In this document: in pieces, positions 17,010 through 24,598 of the stretch
Position numbering within the stretch: the stretch's first letter is position 1
How the letters are laid out: each line of letters opens with the position of its first letter
Assembly: GCA_030765645.1 (NCBI GenBank)
Contig: JAVCCE010000010.1
Location: 1 to 64,000, forward strand
Source of the DNA: Candidatus Hinthialibacter antarcticus
Lineage (GTDB): Bacteria > Hinthialibacterota > Hinthialibacteria > Hinthialibacterales > Hinthialibacteraceae
Length of the DNA stretch: 64,000 nucleotides
Direction of reading: 5' to 3'
The notes under the pieces: model-generated
What the model was told of the DNA's origin: nothing
What the model saw: only the letters and a program-made list of their open reading frames with translations
Databases searched by the model: none
Translations under genes and position numbers: made by a program

Positions 17010-17666
17010 TTAACCGCGAACAACGATGTCTCCACCGCTGACAACGCCATTGGATGTGTCATACGGCAAGCCGCGGGTGTCCCCGGCTTGTGATTGCACG
17101 GTGCCGATTTTCCCGTCAGGGCCGATGCTAAATATGGCGAACTCCCCTGTCTTCAATGCTTGAATTCCCATCGCTAGCGCATTGGTGTTCCCAAAGCGGT
17201 ACAGGCCAATGTTATGGTCTTCACCTGGATCTTCGGGATCATTATCAAAATAAATATATGCTTTCCCTCGTTCATCGGCGCCGAAACCAATATTTGTATC
17301 AATATTATTTTCGAAAGGATCAATCGGAATCGAAGAAAGATACGCAATCGGTGATGTTAATGGAGCATAAACATTTTCTAGAGTGGTTGAGGGAGGCGCA
17401 TGACCGACCCGGCCAAAAACGTCTTCCCAGCGTTTTTTGCCCCAGTCGCTGTCATCATCCCAAAAATCCAGCAACAATGCGTTCTTGTCGAGTTGCATCA
17501 TCTTGATCGCAGTCGCTGTGGTTCTTACATCGGCTTGAGTCCGGGCGATTTTGGCTCGCATTTGCGCATTCAAAAAATTGGGCACGGCAATCGCAGCGAG
17601 AATTCCAATAATGGCGACGACGATCAATAATTCAATTAAAGTAAAACCACTTCTGTTAAGCCTCAT
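17010..17666 (-). CDS. Type II secretion-like pseudopilin (GspG-type N-terminus)
   Basis: 218 residues from ATG 17666 (GAGGAG just upstream). Classic prepilin start: leader MRLNRSG, then FTLIELLIVVAIIGILAAIAVPNFLNAQ with Gly before and Glu5 after the cleavage site. The long helix continues with MRAKIARTQADVR. The C-terminal domain has LTSPIAYLSSIPIDPF, a GPDGKIGT loop and ends DTSNGVVSGGDIV. The same SNG-x-x-SxGD ending recurs in the pseudopilin at 31512. Export needs a prepilin peptidase and assembly system encoded elsewhere. It stands alone between a bidirectional terminator and a divergent gene. Confidence 0.85.
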   Translation of the reverse strand: MRLNRSGFTLIELLIVVAIIGILAAIAVPNFLNAQMRAKIARTQADVRTTATAIKMMQLDKNALLLDFWDDDSDWGKKRWEDVFGRVGHAPPSTTLENVYAPLTSPIAYLSSIPIDPFENNIDTNIGFGADERGKAYIYFDNDPEDPGEDHNIGLYRFGNTNALAMGIQALKTGEFAIFSIGPDGKIGTVQSQAGDTRGLPYDTSNGVVSGGDIVVRG

Positions 17667-17876
17667 CACACTCTCCTCATACATTGTTTAGTTAGTCAAA
17701 TGAAATTCAAAGTAGAACCATCCCAGCAAATTGTAGCAATACATCGATTAACTTCAAATCATTCTTTATAAAAAAATATATTTACACACACAATCAAAAA
17801 TAGCATTTAATTAAACTTCTCTTGTTATTCTCCATCAAATTCAGATAAAATAGATTTATCAACAGGGAGAAACACC

Positions 17877-18377
17877 ATGAAAAAAATTTGCGCCTGGTGT
17901 AAAAAAGAACTTGGCGTCAATTCAGCCAACTCTGAATTGATTACGCATGGTATTTGTGATTCGTGCTCAGAGACTTTTTTAAAGGGAGACCCAGAAAGTT
18001 TCCAGTCATTCCTGGATGATTTTCACTTCCCAATCATCGTAGTTGACACTGACGGCAAAGTGATGGGCGGAAATTGCCAAGCCTGCAAAATCACGGGCAA
18101 AACAATCAATCAATTTCGCGACCAAATGCTGCCAGGAGAAGCGATTGATTGCGTCCATGCGTTTGAACCCGTCGGCTGCGGAAAAACCATCCACTGCCAA
18201 TCGTGTACGATACGCCAATCTATCAACCAAACCTTTATGACGGGGCAATGCCTGCGAAACGTCCCCGCCTACAAAGACATCCGCGTTGGCGAAAACGAGC
18301 AGCCCGTGCGTTTTTTGATTACCACCGAAAAAATCAAAGACCGCGTCTTGTTGCGAATCGACGACCTACAAAACTAA
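17877..18377 (+). CDS. Zinc-ribbon plus Cys-rich PAS-like sensor domain protein
   Basis: 166 residues. Cys5/Cys8 and Cys27/Cys30 form a zinc-ribbon-like CxxC...CxxC pair at the N-terminus. A PAS-like fold follows (about 45-165: FPIIVVDTDGKVMGGN, then helices and LITTEKIKDRVLLRIDDL). It has a striking Cys/His motif: Cys67-x-x-Cys70, Cys92 and GCGKTIHCQSCTIR with Cys101, Cys107 and Cys110. Similar GCG...HC-x-x-C motifs occur in PAS domains of sensor proteins from anaerobes, where redox or metal sensing is suspected. There is no output domain, so it may act through a partner. GGGAG precedes ATG 17877. Confidence 0.6.
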   Translation: MKKICAWCKKELGVNSANSELITHGICDSCSETFLKGDPESFQSFLDDFHFPIIVVDTDGKVMGGNCQACKITGKTINQFRDQMLPGEAIDCVHAFEPVGCGKTIHCQSCTIRQSINQTFMTGQCLRNVPAYKDIRVGENEQPVRFLITTEKIKDRVLLRIDDLQN

Positions 18378-18379
18378 GC

Positions 18380-18853
18380 CTAACCGATATCTTTCACCAA
18401 GCGCATCATCATGCCGAAGTGGACGCCGTTGTGAAACAAACTGAAGCGCAGCGCATCTGAGACGCTACCTAAGACAACGCCCGTCTGGGTCGCGAACGGC
18501 TTGTCAAACGTCAAGGCCCAATCCGACTCATATTGATCGAAAACATCAATCACGTCATATCTTAATTGATCGCAAAGCGTTTCTAACGATGGGACATGTA
18601 CGTCTTTCCAATCCAGCGGCGACGTTCCGCGCCCAAACAACTGAGTATATTCACTCCAGGCGCTGACGTCTTTTCCCGCCAAGCGATCGGTCAACATTCG
18701 CGGAACCAACACCAAATGGCCGACATGCCAAAGGAGGTTGTTCTTCCAGCCATGTGGAACCACGTCAGCAACCTCAACGCGCGGCTCTACCCAATTGGCG
18801 ATACATTCGTGAATTAAAATGGTCTGGCTGCGCAATGATTTAAATTCGTTCAT
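18380..18853 (-). CDS. DinB-superfamily (YfiT-like) putative metalloenzyme
   Basis: 157 residues, four-helix DinB fold. Likely metal ligands are visible: His43 and/or His46 in LWHVGHLVLVPRML, and His141/His145 in FHNGVHFGMMM. DinB-fold proteins include thiol-dependent S-transferases; the substrate here is unknown. This is not DNA polymerase IV, which also carries the name dinB and occurs at 26142. It ends two bases from the stop of the convergent PAS gene and starts just downstream of the GH16 gene on the same strand, with which it may be cotranscribed. Confidence 0.75.
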   Translation of the reverse strand: MNEFKSLRSQTILIHECIANWVEPRVEVADVVPHGWKNNLLWHVGHLVLVPRMLTDRLAGKDVSAWSEYTQLFGRGTSPLDWKDVHVPSLETLCDQLRYDVIDVFDQYESDWALTFDKPFATQTGVVLGSVSDALRFSLFHNGVHFGMMMRLVKDIG

Positions 18854-18867
18854 GGAATATTTTGTCC

Positions 18868-19728
18868 TTAATGCGTTTTTGATTTTTCGACTTCGGCATT
18901 CTTTTGGTAAACGCGAATGTAGTCAACTTGTAGCGACTGTGGAAACACCGTTTCATCATCAGGGGCGCCGGGCCAATTGCCGCCGACCGCAAGATTCATA
19001 ATTAAATGGAACCGCTTGTCAAATGGGGCGGGAAACAGCGCCTTGTTGGTACTCCACTTCGTTTGGGTTTGGTAGAGTTCGCCGTCAACATACCAACGCA
19101 TCACGCCTTCTTCCCACTCAAGAGCAAACACATGAAATTCATCGGCGAAACTGCCCTCATCAATCGCAAACGGCTTGCCGCTGTGGACATTATCCGGCCA
19201 CGACGCGCCGTAATGCAACGTACCATGAACCTTATTTGGTTCATGCCCAAGATACTCCATAATGTCGATCTCGCCGCTGGACGCCCAACCACCGTAGGCG
19301 CTATCGGTCGGCATCATCCAAATCGCGGGCCAATAGCCCTGGCCTTTGGGCATTTTGGCGCGGGCTTCGATTTTCCCATACAGCCAATCGCCTTTGCCTT
19401 TGGTACGGATACGCGCCGAGGTGTAGTCGCGGGTTTTCTCTTTCCCGCTGCGTGTATCCACGCCTGTGAATTGCTGATGATGCGCTTCGATGAATAACAC
19501 GCCATCTTCGATGCGGACATTCTTTTCCCGCCGGGTATAGAACTGCAACTCATTGTTGCCGCCGCCAGAGACATCAAACAAGGCTTCCCACTTGTCGAGA
19601 TTCAGGCTCTCACCATCAAACTCATCGCTCCATACCAGAGACCATGACGCCTCATTTGAATCACTCTCAAAAGGCAATAAACATACAGCCGTCAACAATA
19701 TAATTGTCCGCGTCAAATATTTTCTCAT
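18868..19728 (-). CDS. Secreted glycoside hydrolase family 16 (laminarinase/beta-glucanase type)
   Basis: 286 residues from ATG 19728 (GAGGT upstream). Signal peptide about 1-24, then one GH16 domain. The catalytic signature GEIDIMEYLG gives Glu153 (nucleophile), Asp155 and Glu158 (acid/base). Family landmarks are WSDEFDG, NNELQFYT, YTSARIRTKGKGDWLYGKIEARAK, YWPAIWMMP and the C-terminal DYIRVYQ. By motif it fits the endo-beta-1,3-glucanase branch, though agarase or carrageenase-like specificities cannot be excluded. It probably acts extracellularly or in the periplasm on beta-glucans. The palindrome at 19767-19782, about 40 bases upstream, suggests repressor control, perhaps by a LacI-family regulator. 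Confidence 0.9.
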   Translation of the reverse strand: MRKYLTRTIILLTAVCLLPFESDSNEASWSLVWSDEFDGESLNLDKWEALFDVSGGGNNELQFYTRREKNVRIEDGVLFIEAHHQQFTGVDTRSGKEKTRDYTSARIRTKGKGDWLYGKIEARAKMPKGQGYWPAIWMMPTDSAYGGWASSGEIDIMEYLGHEPNKVHGTLHYGASWPDNVHSGKPFAIDEGSFADEFHVFALEWEEGVMRWYVDGELYQTQTKWSTNKALFPAPFDKRFHLIMNLAVGGNWPGAPDDETVFPQSLQVDYIRVYQKNAEVEKSKTH

Positions 19729-19766
19729 TTTATCTACCTCAAATGACATTCTTTTGGGATCATCCT

Positions 19767-19782
19767 GTAAGTGAGCACTTAC
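19767..19782. promoter_or_regulatory. 16-bp palindrome upstream of GH16 (operator candidate)
   Basis: GTAAGTGAGCACTTAC: 7-bp arms around AG. The shape and the GTGCTCAC centre on the other strand resemble LacI/GalR-family operators. Position just upstream of the GH16 start fits local control. Confidence 0.45.
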
Positions 19783-19852
19783 GTTGATGGATGACCATAA
19801 TTTTGATTACGAAAACGTATTCCAGCATATCAAAAATTGACAAACCAATTCA

Positions 19853-19932
19853 GGCATGGGTGCAACTCTGGAAGCGCCTGTGCATAAGAGCCTGAAAGCC
19901 CGCACTGAAGCGAGCTGAGTTGTACCCATGCC
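19853..19932 (+). repeat. Structured intergenic element, copy A (80 bp)
   Basis: The arms GGCATGGGTGCAACTC and GAGTTGTACCCATGCC pair over 16 positions (15 Watson-Crick, one G-U). They enclose a 48-base core shared with copies at 30433 and 40415. The core contains AGCGCCTGTGCA, an inner hairpin (GTGC...GCAC, loop CTGAAA) and TGAAGCGA. It lies between divergent genes. Confidence 0.75.
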
Positions 19933-20088
19933 GCACGCAGCGAAATCTCAATTCAATTTGTAAAAAAATACCCAGTTTTCTAAAGAACCTTGTTTCCCAA
20001 AATTTATCCGAATAAACCCATTGACTTGAAAAGTTAAAATAGGCAATGATATCATATCACATAATCTTACGGCATTTTGGAGGAAGAG

Positions 20089-20892
20089 ATGAACACCTTT
20101 GTTAAGCATCTACGATTCATGGCTATTGCGGGCGCCCTTGCCTTGCCAGCCACAGCACAAGATTTTGAGTTTTCCGTCAACGATTTGAACTACCCAACGC
20201 CAACAATCACCATCGGACAAGACTTTGTGATCGAAGCGGAGCAAGCACTGCTCATTTTCGATGAAGGCGTTGAGTTCACGCCTGAAGAAGTCTATCAAGT
20301 AAACGCAAATCCGGCGGCGAGCGGCGGCGCCGAAGTTCAATTTATTGGGACTAGCAACCAAGGCCGCTTTAACAACTGGAGCCTCACCTTCCCGTTCATC
20401 CTGACCGAAGAGACGCATGTGCAACTGATTTACGGCATCCGCTTTTTCACTGGTGAAGGCGGCGAAGGCAAAGCCTATGTCAAAATGGACAACAATGAAG
20501 ATGATTTCTGGCCGAGCACGTTTTTCGGGCTTGAAGAAGACCTCTGGGCCGAAGCCGATTTCCCTGAAGGCGACGGCGGCGGTTGGATTCAAATCAATAA
20601 TTTCAGCAATAAGCAACGAAAAACGTACGGTGAATTCTGGGGCGACAATTTAGATTTCAGAGCAATTTGGGCGGAAGGAAACTGGTTTGGAAAACAACCC
20701 GAAGTTGAAATTCTTGCCTGGACGCTGCCCGCAGGACAACATACGTTTCAAATGACCCCGCGCAGCGGCGGTACGCTGGCGTTAGATTACGTCGCGATCA
20801 TCACGTCTGAATTCGACCGCTTCCAATTTGACTTTATTCCGGCGGATGCGCAAAAATTAGAAACCTCCGTCGAATCATTTATGCTGTACTAA
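20089..20892 (+). CDS. Secreted beta-rich protein, possibly carbohydrate-binding
   Basis: 267 residues from ATG 20089, with GGAGG six bases before. Signal peptide to about residue 24 (ALALPATAQ). The mature part looks like a single jelly-roll: a FVIEAEQALLIF start as in CBM6/CBM35-like domains, aromatic strands in the middle (WPSTFFGLEEDLW, WGDNLDFRAIW) and an LPAGQHTFQMTPRSGGTLALDYVAII ending, the usual last strands of such folds. No catalytic motif. I cannot name the family with confidence; a polysaccharide-binding or surface-layer role fits the neighbouring GH16 and sialidase-like genes. Confidence 0.6.
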   Translation: MNTFVKHLRFMAIAGALALPATAQDFEFSVNDLNYPTPTITIGQDFVIEAEQALLIFDEGVEFTPEEVYQVNANPAASGGAEVQFIGTSNQGRFNNWSLTFPFILTEETHVQLIYGIRFFTGEGGEGKAYVKMDNNEDDFWPSTFFGLEEDLWAEADFPEGDGGGWIQINNFSNKQRKTYGEFWGDNLDFRAIWAEGNWFGKQPEVEILAWTLPAGQHTFQMTPRSGGTLALDYVAIITSEFDRFQFDFIPADAQKLETSVESFMLY

Positions 20893-20915
20893 CCATCGCT
20901 ACGATCTAAAATCTA

Positions 20916-20944
20916 AAGGGAAGCCGGGTTGGCTTCCCTTTTTT
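20916..20944 (+). terminator. Rho-independent terminator
   Basis: AAGGGAAGCC, loop GGGTT, GGCTTCCCTT, then T's. A perfect 10-bp stem 23 bases after the stop codon. Confidence 0.9.
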
Positions 20945-21006
20945 ACTTTATTGAAAACCAAAAATGCAGTTCAATAGTCTTATCATAATTTTGGGAGATT
21001 TAATCA

Positions 21007-22029
21007 ATGAAACAATTCATGCTTTGGATGATCGCCGTACTGTTTGTAACTGCCGCTGCGTCTGCTGCTGACCGTTTAGGAGAAAAAGCCATTTTGTTGG
21101 AAGAACTGGTTTACACGGAAGCGTCCTTCCCGTCCTGCCATGCTTCCACCATTGTTGAAGTCGAACCGCGCGTCTTCTTATGCGCCTTCTTCGGTGGAAC
21201 CGGCGAGGGCAACAACGACGTCGGCATCTGGCTGGCGCGGCGCGACGGCGACGGCTGGTCCGCGCCGAAAGAAGTCGCTCAACATAGCGGCGTCCCTTGT
21301 TGGAACCCGGTACTGTTTCAAATGCCGGACGGCGAAACGCTTCTGTTCTACAAAGCCGGCCCTAGCCCGCGCGACTGGTCAGGACTCTTGAAACGCTCAA
21401 CCGACGGCGGCAAGACATGGTCAAAAGAAGAACTTTTTCCTTCTGGAATCTTAGGCCCCATCCGCGCCAAGCCCATTCTTCTTGATGATGGAACCTTGCT
21501 GTGCGGCTCCTCTGTCGAAAGTTGGAAAACCTGGGCCTGCTGGATGGAACACACGTCCGACGCGGGAAAATCATGGAGCAAGTCAGGCCCCATTTTCGTC
21601 CCGGGACAATTAAACGGCATCATTCAGCCAACCGTTTGGAAAGACGACGACGGCAATATCCGCATGTTGGCGCGCGCGCGCGGCATGAATCGAATTGTCA
21701 AGTCCATATCGAAAGACGACGGTAAAACCTGGACGCCGGGCGAACTTACGGAACTGCCGAACCCCAGCGCGGGAATCGACGCTGTGAAGATGACTGACGG
21801 ACGCGTGGCCTTGATCTATAACCACACCGAGAGCGGACGCCACAATCTCAGCATCGCAATCTCAGCCGACGACGGCGACACCTGGAAAACAGCAGTGACG
21901 TTAGAAAACCAACCAAAGGAATATTCGTACCCGGCGATCATCCAGGGCGCAGACGGCAAATTACACGCGACATACACGTATAACCGTGAGCGGATCAAGT
22001 ATGTGATTCTGGACCCGCGCCAGATGTAG
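21007..22029 (+). CDS. Secreted BNR-repeat (sialidase-like) glycoside hydrolase family protein
   Basis: 340 residues with a signal peptide (cleavage near ASAADR, residue 21). Several Asp-box/BNR motifs mark a six-bladed sialidase-type propeller: STDGGKTW (about 128), TSDAGKSW (about 182), SKDDGKTW (about 239) and SADDGDTW (about 290). The N-terminal SCHASTIVEVEP...AFFGGTGEG strand is typical of the BNR_2 group, which in many environmental bacteria acts on sugars other than sialic acid, such as rhamnose-containing chains. GGGAG precedes ATG 21007. Its last 35 bases overlap the convergent methyltransferase gene. Confidence 0.85.
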   Translation: MKQFMLWMIAVLFVTAAASAADRLGEKAILLEELVYTEASFPSCHASTIVEVEPRVFLCAFFGGTGEGNNDVGIWLARRDGDGWSAPKEVAQHSGVPCWNPVLFQMPDGETLLFYKAGPSPRDWSGLLKRSTDGGKTWSKEELFPSGILGPIRAKPILLDDGTLLCGSSVESWKTWACWMEHTSDAGKSWSKSGPIFVPGQLNGIIQPTVWKDDDGNIRMLARARGMNRIVKSISKDDGKTWTPGELTELPNPSAGIDAVKMTDGRVALIYNHTESGRHNLSIAISADDGDTWKTAVTLENQPKEYSYPAIIQGADGKLHATYTYNRERIKYVILDPRQM

Positions 22030-22624
22030 GCGGAGACGGTTTATGCAGCACCGCGAGTACCTCGCGTCCTCCAGCGATAGGTTGGATGGTTTGAAATCCA
22101 TAAGCTTTCAACACGGGCGTTAGCGTCGATTGCGTAAAGCGCAACGGCGCTTCGCCCGAATCAAGCCGCGAAGCAAAACGCCCCAACCAACGCACAATCG
22201 CCCACTCGCTATTCGACCAGTTCCTCACGGGTTCCGTCAGAATCACGCAGCGCCGCGCTGATGCGATCATTTTTTCTATCACCGCTTTTTCGTTGGGAAT
22301 AAACTGACACAGGCTGCCCATCATTATGATGCAATCGGCGGCAGGAATTTCATCTTCCAATACATTCAATGATTGCGTTTGAATATTTCGGCGTTGCGCC
22401 CATTGCAAAAAAGTGTGATTCAAATCGCAGGCAAGATAGCGAATGTTCTTCTCTTGCAACGCATAGCGAAACACCGCGCAATCGCCCGCGCATACGTCCG
22501 TCACCGATTCGCCGGGCTGCACCCACGTTGCAACAGCGTGATAGCGTTCGTGATAGCGCCTTCCATACAACAGGCGGATACTGAGCTCATATAAGAATGG
22601 GTGCCAATAGATCGGGCTGCGCAC
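21995..22624 (-). CDS. SAM-dependent methyltransferase (class I fold)
   Basis: 209 residues, GTG start at 22624, two bases after the stop of the upstream glycosyltransferase gene. A shortened SAM-binding motif is visible: VTDVCAGDCAVFRYAL (about 41-56), an acidic strand end ACDLNH (about 64-69) and CIIMMGSLCQFI as motif IV. The end of the protein runs 35 bases into the convergent sialidase-like gene, leaving no room for a terminator between them. Position at the end of an argH-wzt-GT2 run suggests modification of a glycan or lipid, but the substrate is not visible. Confidence 0.75.
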   Translation of the reverse strand: MRSPIYWHPFLYELSIRLLYGRRYHERYHAVATWVQPGESVTDVCAGDCAVFRYALQEKNIRYLACDLNHTFLQWAQRRNIQTQSLNVLEDEIPAADCIIMMGSLCQFIPNEKAVIEKMIASARRCVILTEPVRNWSNSEWAIVRWLGRFASRLDSGEAPLRFTQSTLTPVLKAYGFQTIQPIAGGREVLAVLHKPSPPTSGAGPESHT

Positions 22625-22626
22625 GG

Positions 22627-23343
22627 TTAGCGTTCCTGAAAAAAGCGTTTGCGAAATCGCAACAATTCACGAAAGTATGCAATACTGTCGCGAACCGGCT
22701 TCACGGTTGAGGCTTTGTCCCAGCGCCGGATAAACAACGCAGGAATTTCGTTCAGTTGCAATCCATGTTTGTGACACAACGCCATGATTTCTGTGTCCCA
22801 AAACCAACCGTTCGACTGGGCTTCGTCGAGCAATGGTAAGATGCGCTCCCGCCGGAAAAATTTGTATCCGGTTTCGGTATCTTGATAAGGAAGATCCAAC
22901 ATCGACTTGACCAGCGCCCGGTATGAATTGCTGAGAATGAAGCGGAAAAACGTATCCAGGTTCCAACGAATTTCATAATGACGGTAGGCGGTCGCACCGT
23001 CGAATCCGTCTTCAAGCGCTTGCAGCATAGACGGAATGTATCGGCAGTGCACTTCAAGGTCGATGTCGAGAAACCCGACGTAGGTTCCCTCCGACAAACG
23101 AAAACCCTCGGCGACTGTACCGCCTCGCCCAATGTTCGTTTCATGCAAAACCGAACGGACGTTCTCTCGTTGTTCGGCGCTTTGCCTGGCGGTTTGAGCG
23201 CTGCCGTCGGGGCTGGCGTCGTCGATGAGGATCAATTCATACGAATAATGGACTGCGGCGAGCGTGCGTTCAATCTCTTGCAGGCTGGCTTCGAGATGAG
23301 CGCCGTCGTTATAACACGCGATGACCAGAGAGAGATCAACCAC
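22627..23343 (-). CDS. Family 2 glycosyltransferase (DPM1/GtrB-like)
   Basis: 238 residues, whole length one GT-A domain. Motifs: DLSLVIACYNDG (nucleotide-binding start), LILIDDASPDGS (first Asp pair), NIGRGGTVAEGF and GFLDIDLEVH (metal-binding DxD-like). TETGYKFFRRE and GWFWDTEIM match the dolichyl/undecaprenyl-phosphate sugar synthase group. No C-terminal membrane helices are visible, so it is the soluble form. The start ATG overlaps the end of the ABC ATPase gene by eight bases, so the two are translationally coupled. Probably makes a lipid-linked sugar for a surface glycan. Confidence 0.85.
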   Translation of the reverse strand: MVDLSLVIACYNDGAHLEASLQEIERTLAAVHYSYELILIDDASPDGSAQTARQSAEQRENVRSVLHETNIGRGGTVAEGFRLSEGTYVGFLDIDLEVHCRYIPSMLQALEDGFDGATAYRHYEIRWNLDTFFRFILSNSYRALVKSMLDLPYQDTETGYKFFRRERILPLLDEAQSNGWFWDTEIMALCHKHGLQLNEIPALFIRRWDKASTVKPVRDSIAYFRELLRFRKRFFQER

Positions 23344-24598
23344 CGCCGCCGCCTTCGATGCGGGCGCTGCACGGCAGATGTATTTTTCCGCGAAGCCCGT
23401 AGCCTTTGGCTCCCGGCTTGACCATGAAGGGGCAGAGTTCTAAGCGAAGATCAAAGCCTTCATAAAAATTAAAATTCGATCCCGGCCCTTCTTCGCGTTT
23501 GCTAAAGCCGATGCTGAGGCTATAAGCGCCGTCGAGCAGGTTCAGCGCTTCAAATTCAAATATCGTTTTCCCCGCGCCGACAATCGAATCCACGTCGCCG
23601 ACAGTTACGTCCGTTGCGACCGTTGAGAGTTCATAGCCGTCATCCGCATGAAACGCGACCCCGAAAATAGGATACGCAATCGGCTTCTCGGTCTTCCACT
23701 GCAACTCGATCCGCACCCGTTCGCCGGTTTCAAACACATAGCGTTCGTCGCCGTTCGCATCGAACATGCGGACGCTAACAATCTTCGCCTCGAACGTCCC
23801 CAGGCGGTTGCGGCGAATGATTTCCGCCGAGGGCGCCTCGCCGCGTTGGCGCGCTTCCATAAACTGATGCTGCTTATACAGCGTCACCATGTCGTAGGGA
23901 CGCCCTTCGCCCAGCATGGCGCCTTTATGGATCACCACAGCCCGGTCGCACAACGACACAATCGCGTCGAGATCATGCGAGACCACCACGATGGTTTTTC
24001 CGCTGCGGCGCAGGGCGCGAACATGTTCTTTGCATTTTCGTTGAAAGCGCTGGTCGCCCACCGCCAGAATTTCGTCAACCAGCAGGATATCAGGATCAAC
24101 ATACACACCGACGGCGAAGCCAAGCCGCAAAAACATCCCGGAGGAATAATGCTTAACGGGTGAGTCGATAAATGCTTCCAATTCGCTAAACGCGATGATG
24201 TCCGCCATGCGTTCCGCGAGCACGCGGCGGGGGATGCCCAACAATGAGCCGGAGAGAAACACATTTTCGCGGCCCGTCATGTCGGGGTGAAACCCGACTC
24301 CAACTTCCAGCAGGCTGGATACGGTTCCGTTGACCTTCAACTCGCCGCTGGTCGGCTCGGTGATGCCCGCAACCAGTTTCAGCAGCGTACTTTTGCCGGA
24401 ACCGTTGTCGCCGATCAGCCCCAGAATTTCACCGCGATGAATGTCGAGGGTCACGTCTTTGACGGCGTCAATCGCGGTCTCGGTCATCAGGCCGCGCCCG
24501 CCGCGTAAGAAGGTTTCTTTCAACGTCGATTGGCGCTCAGAGGAAAGCAAATAGCGTTTCCCGACGCTTCGCATCGAAACCGCCGGGGCGTCGCTCAC
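23336..24598 (-). CDS. wzt: Polysaccharide ABC exporter ATPase with Wzt-type C-terminal domain
   Basis: 420 residues using GTG 24598, which overlaps the argH stop (GTGA) with GGAG seven bases upstream; longer readings would lie inside argH. Residues 1-230 are an ABC ATPase of the TagH/RfbE group: Walker A GDNGSGKSTL, signature HYSSGMFLRLGFA, Walker B DILLVDEILAVGD, switch VVVSHD. Residues about 280-410 form the beta-sandwich Wzt_C domain that recognises the end of the O-antigen chain before export. The partner permease (Wzm) is not in this window, which is unusual because the two genes are nearly always adjacent. The next gene is a glycosyltransferase, consistent with O-antigen or capsule synthesis. 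Confidence 0.9.
   Translation of the reverse strand: MSDAPAVSMRSVGKRYLLSSERQSTLKETFLRGGRGLMTETAIDAVKDVTLDIHRGEILGLIGDNGSGKSTLLKLVAGITEPTSGELKVNGTVSSLLEVGVGFHPDMTGRENVFLSGSLLGIPRRVLAERMADIIAFSELEAFIDSPVKHYSSGMFLRLGFAVGVYVDPDILLVDEILAVGDQRFQRKCKEHVRALRRSGKTIVVVSHDLDAIVSLCDRAVVIHKGAMLGEGRPYDMVTLYKQHQFMEARQRGEAPSAEIIRRNRLGTFEAKIVSVRMFDANGDERYVFETGERVRIELQWKTEKPIAYPIFGVAFHADDGYELSTVATDVTVGDVDSIVGAGKTIFEFEALNLLDGAYSLSIGFSKREEGPGSNFNFYEGFDLRLELCPFMVKPGAKGYGLRGKIHLPCSARIEGGGGG

Larger units (their letters stand above)
19729..20088. other. Intergenic region between divergent GH16 and secreted-protein genes
   Basis: 360 bases: palindrome 19767-19782, a short TACG-AAAA-CGTA dyad at 19808-19819, the structured repeat 19853-19932, and an AT-rich stretch with TTGACT near 20025 that may contain the promoter for the gene at 20089. 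No coding frame. Confidence 0.6.

Noticed and set aside
18380-18853. DNA polymerase IV, because the DinB name applies to this fold
   Set aside because: The sequence is the four-helix DinB/YfiT metalloenzyme fold; the polymerase is the separate gene at 26142-27236.
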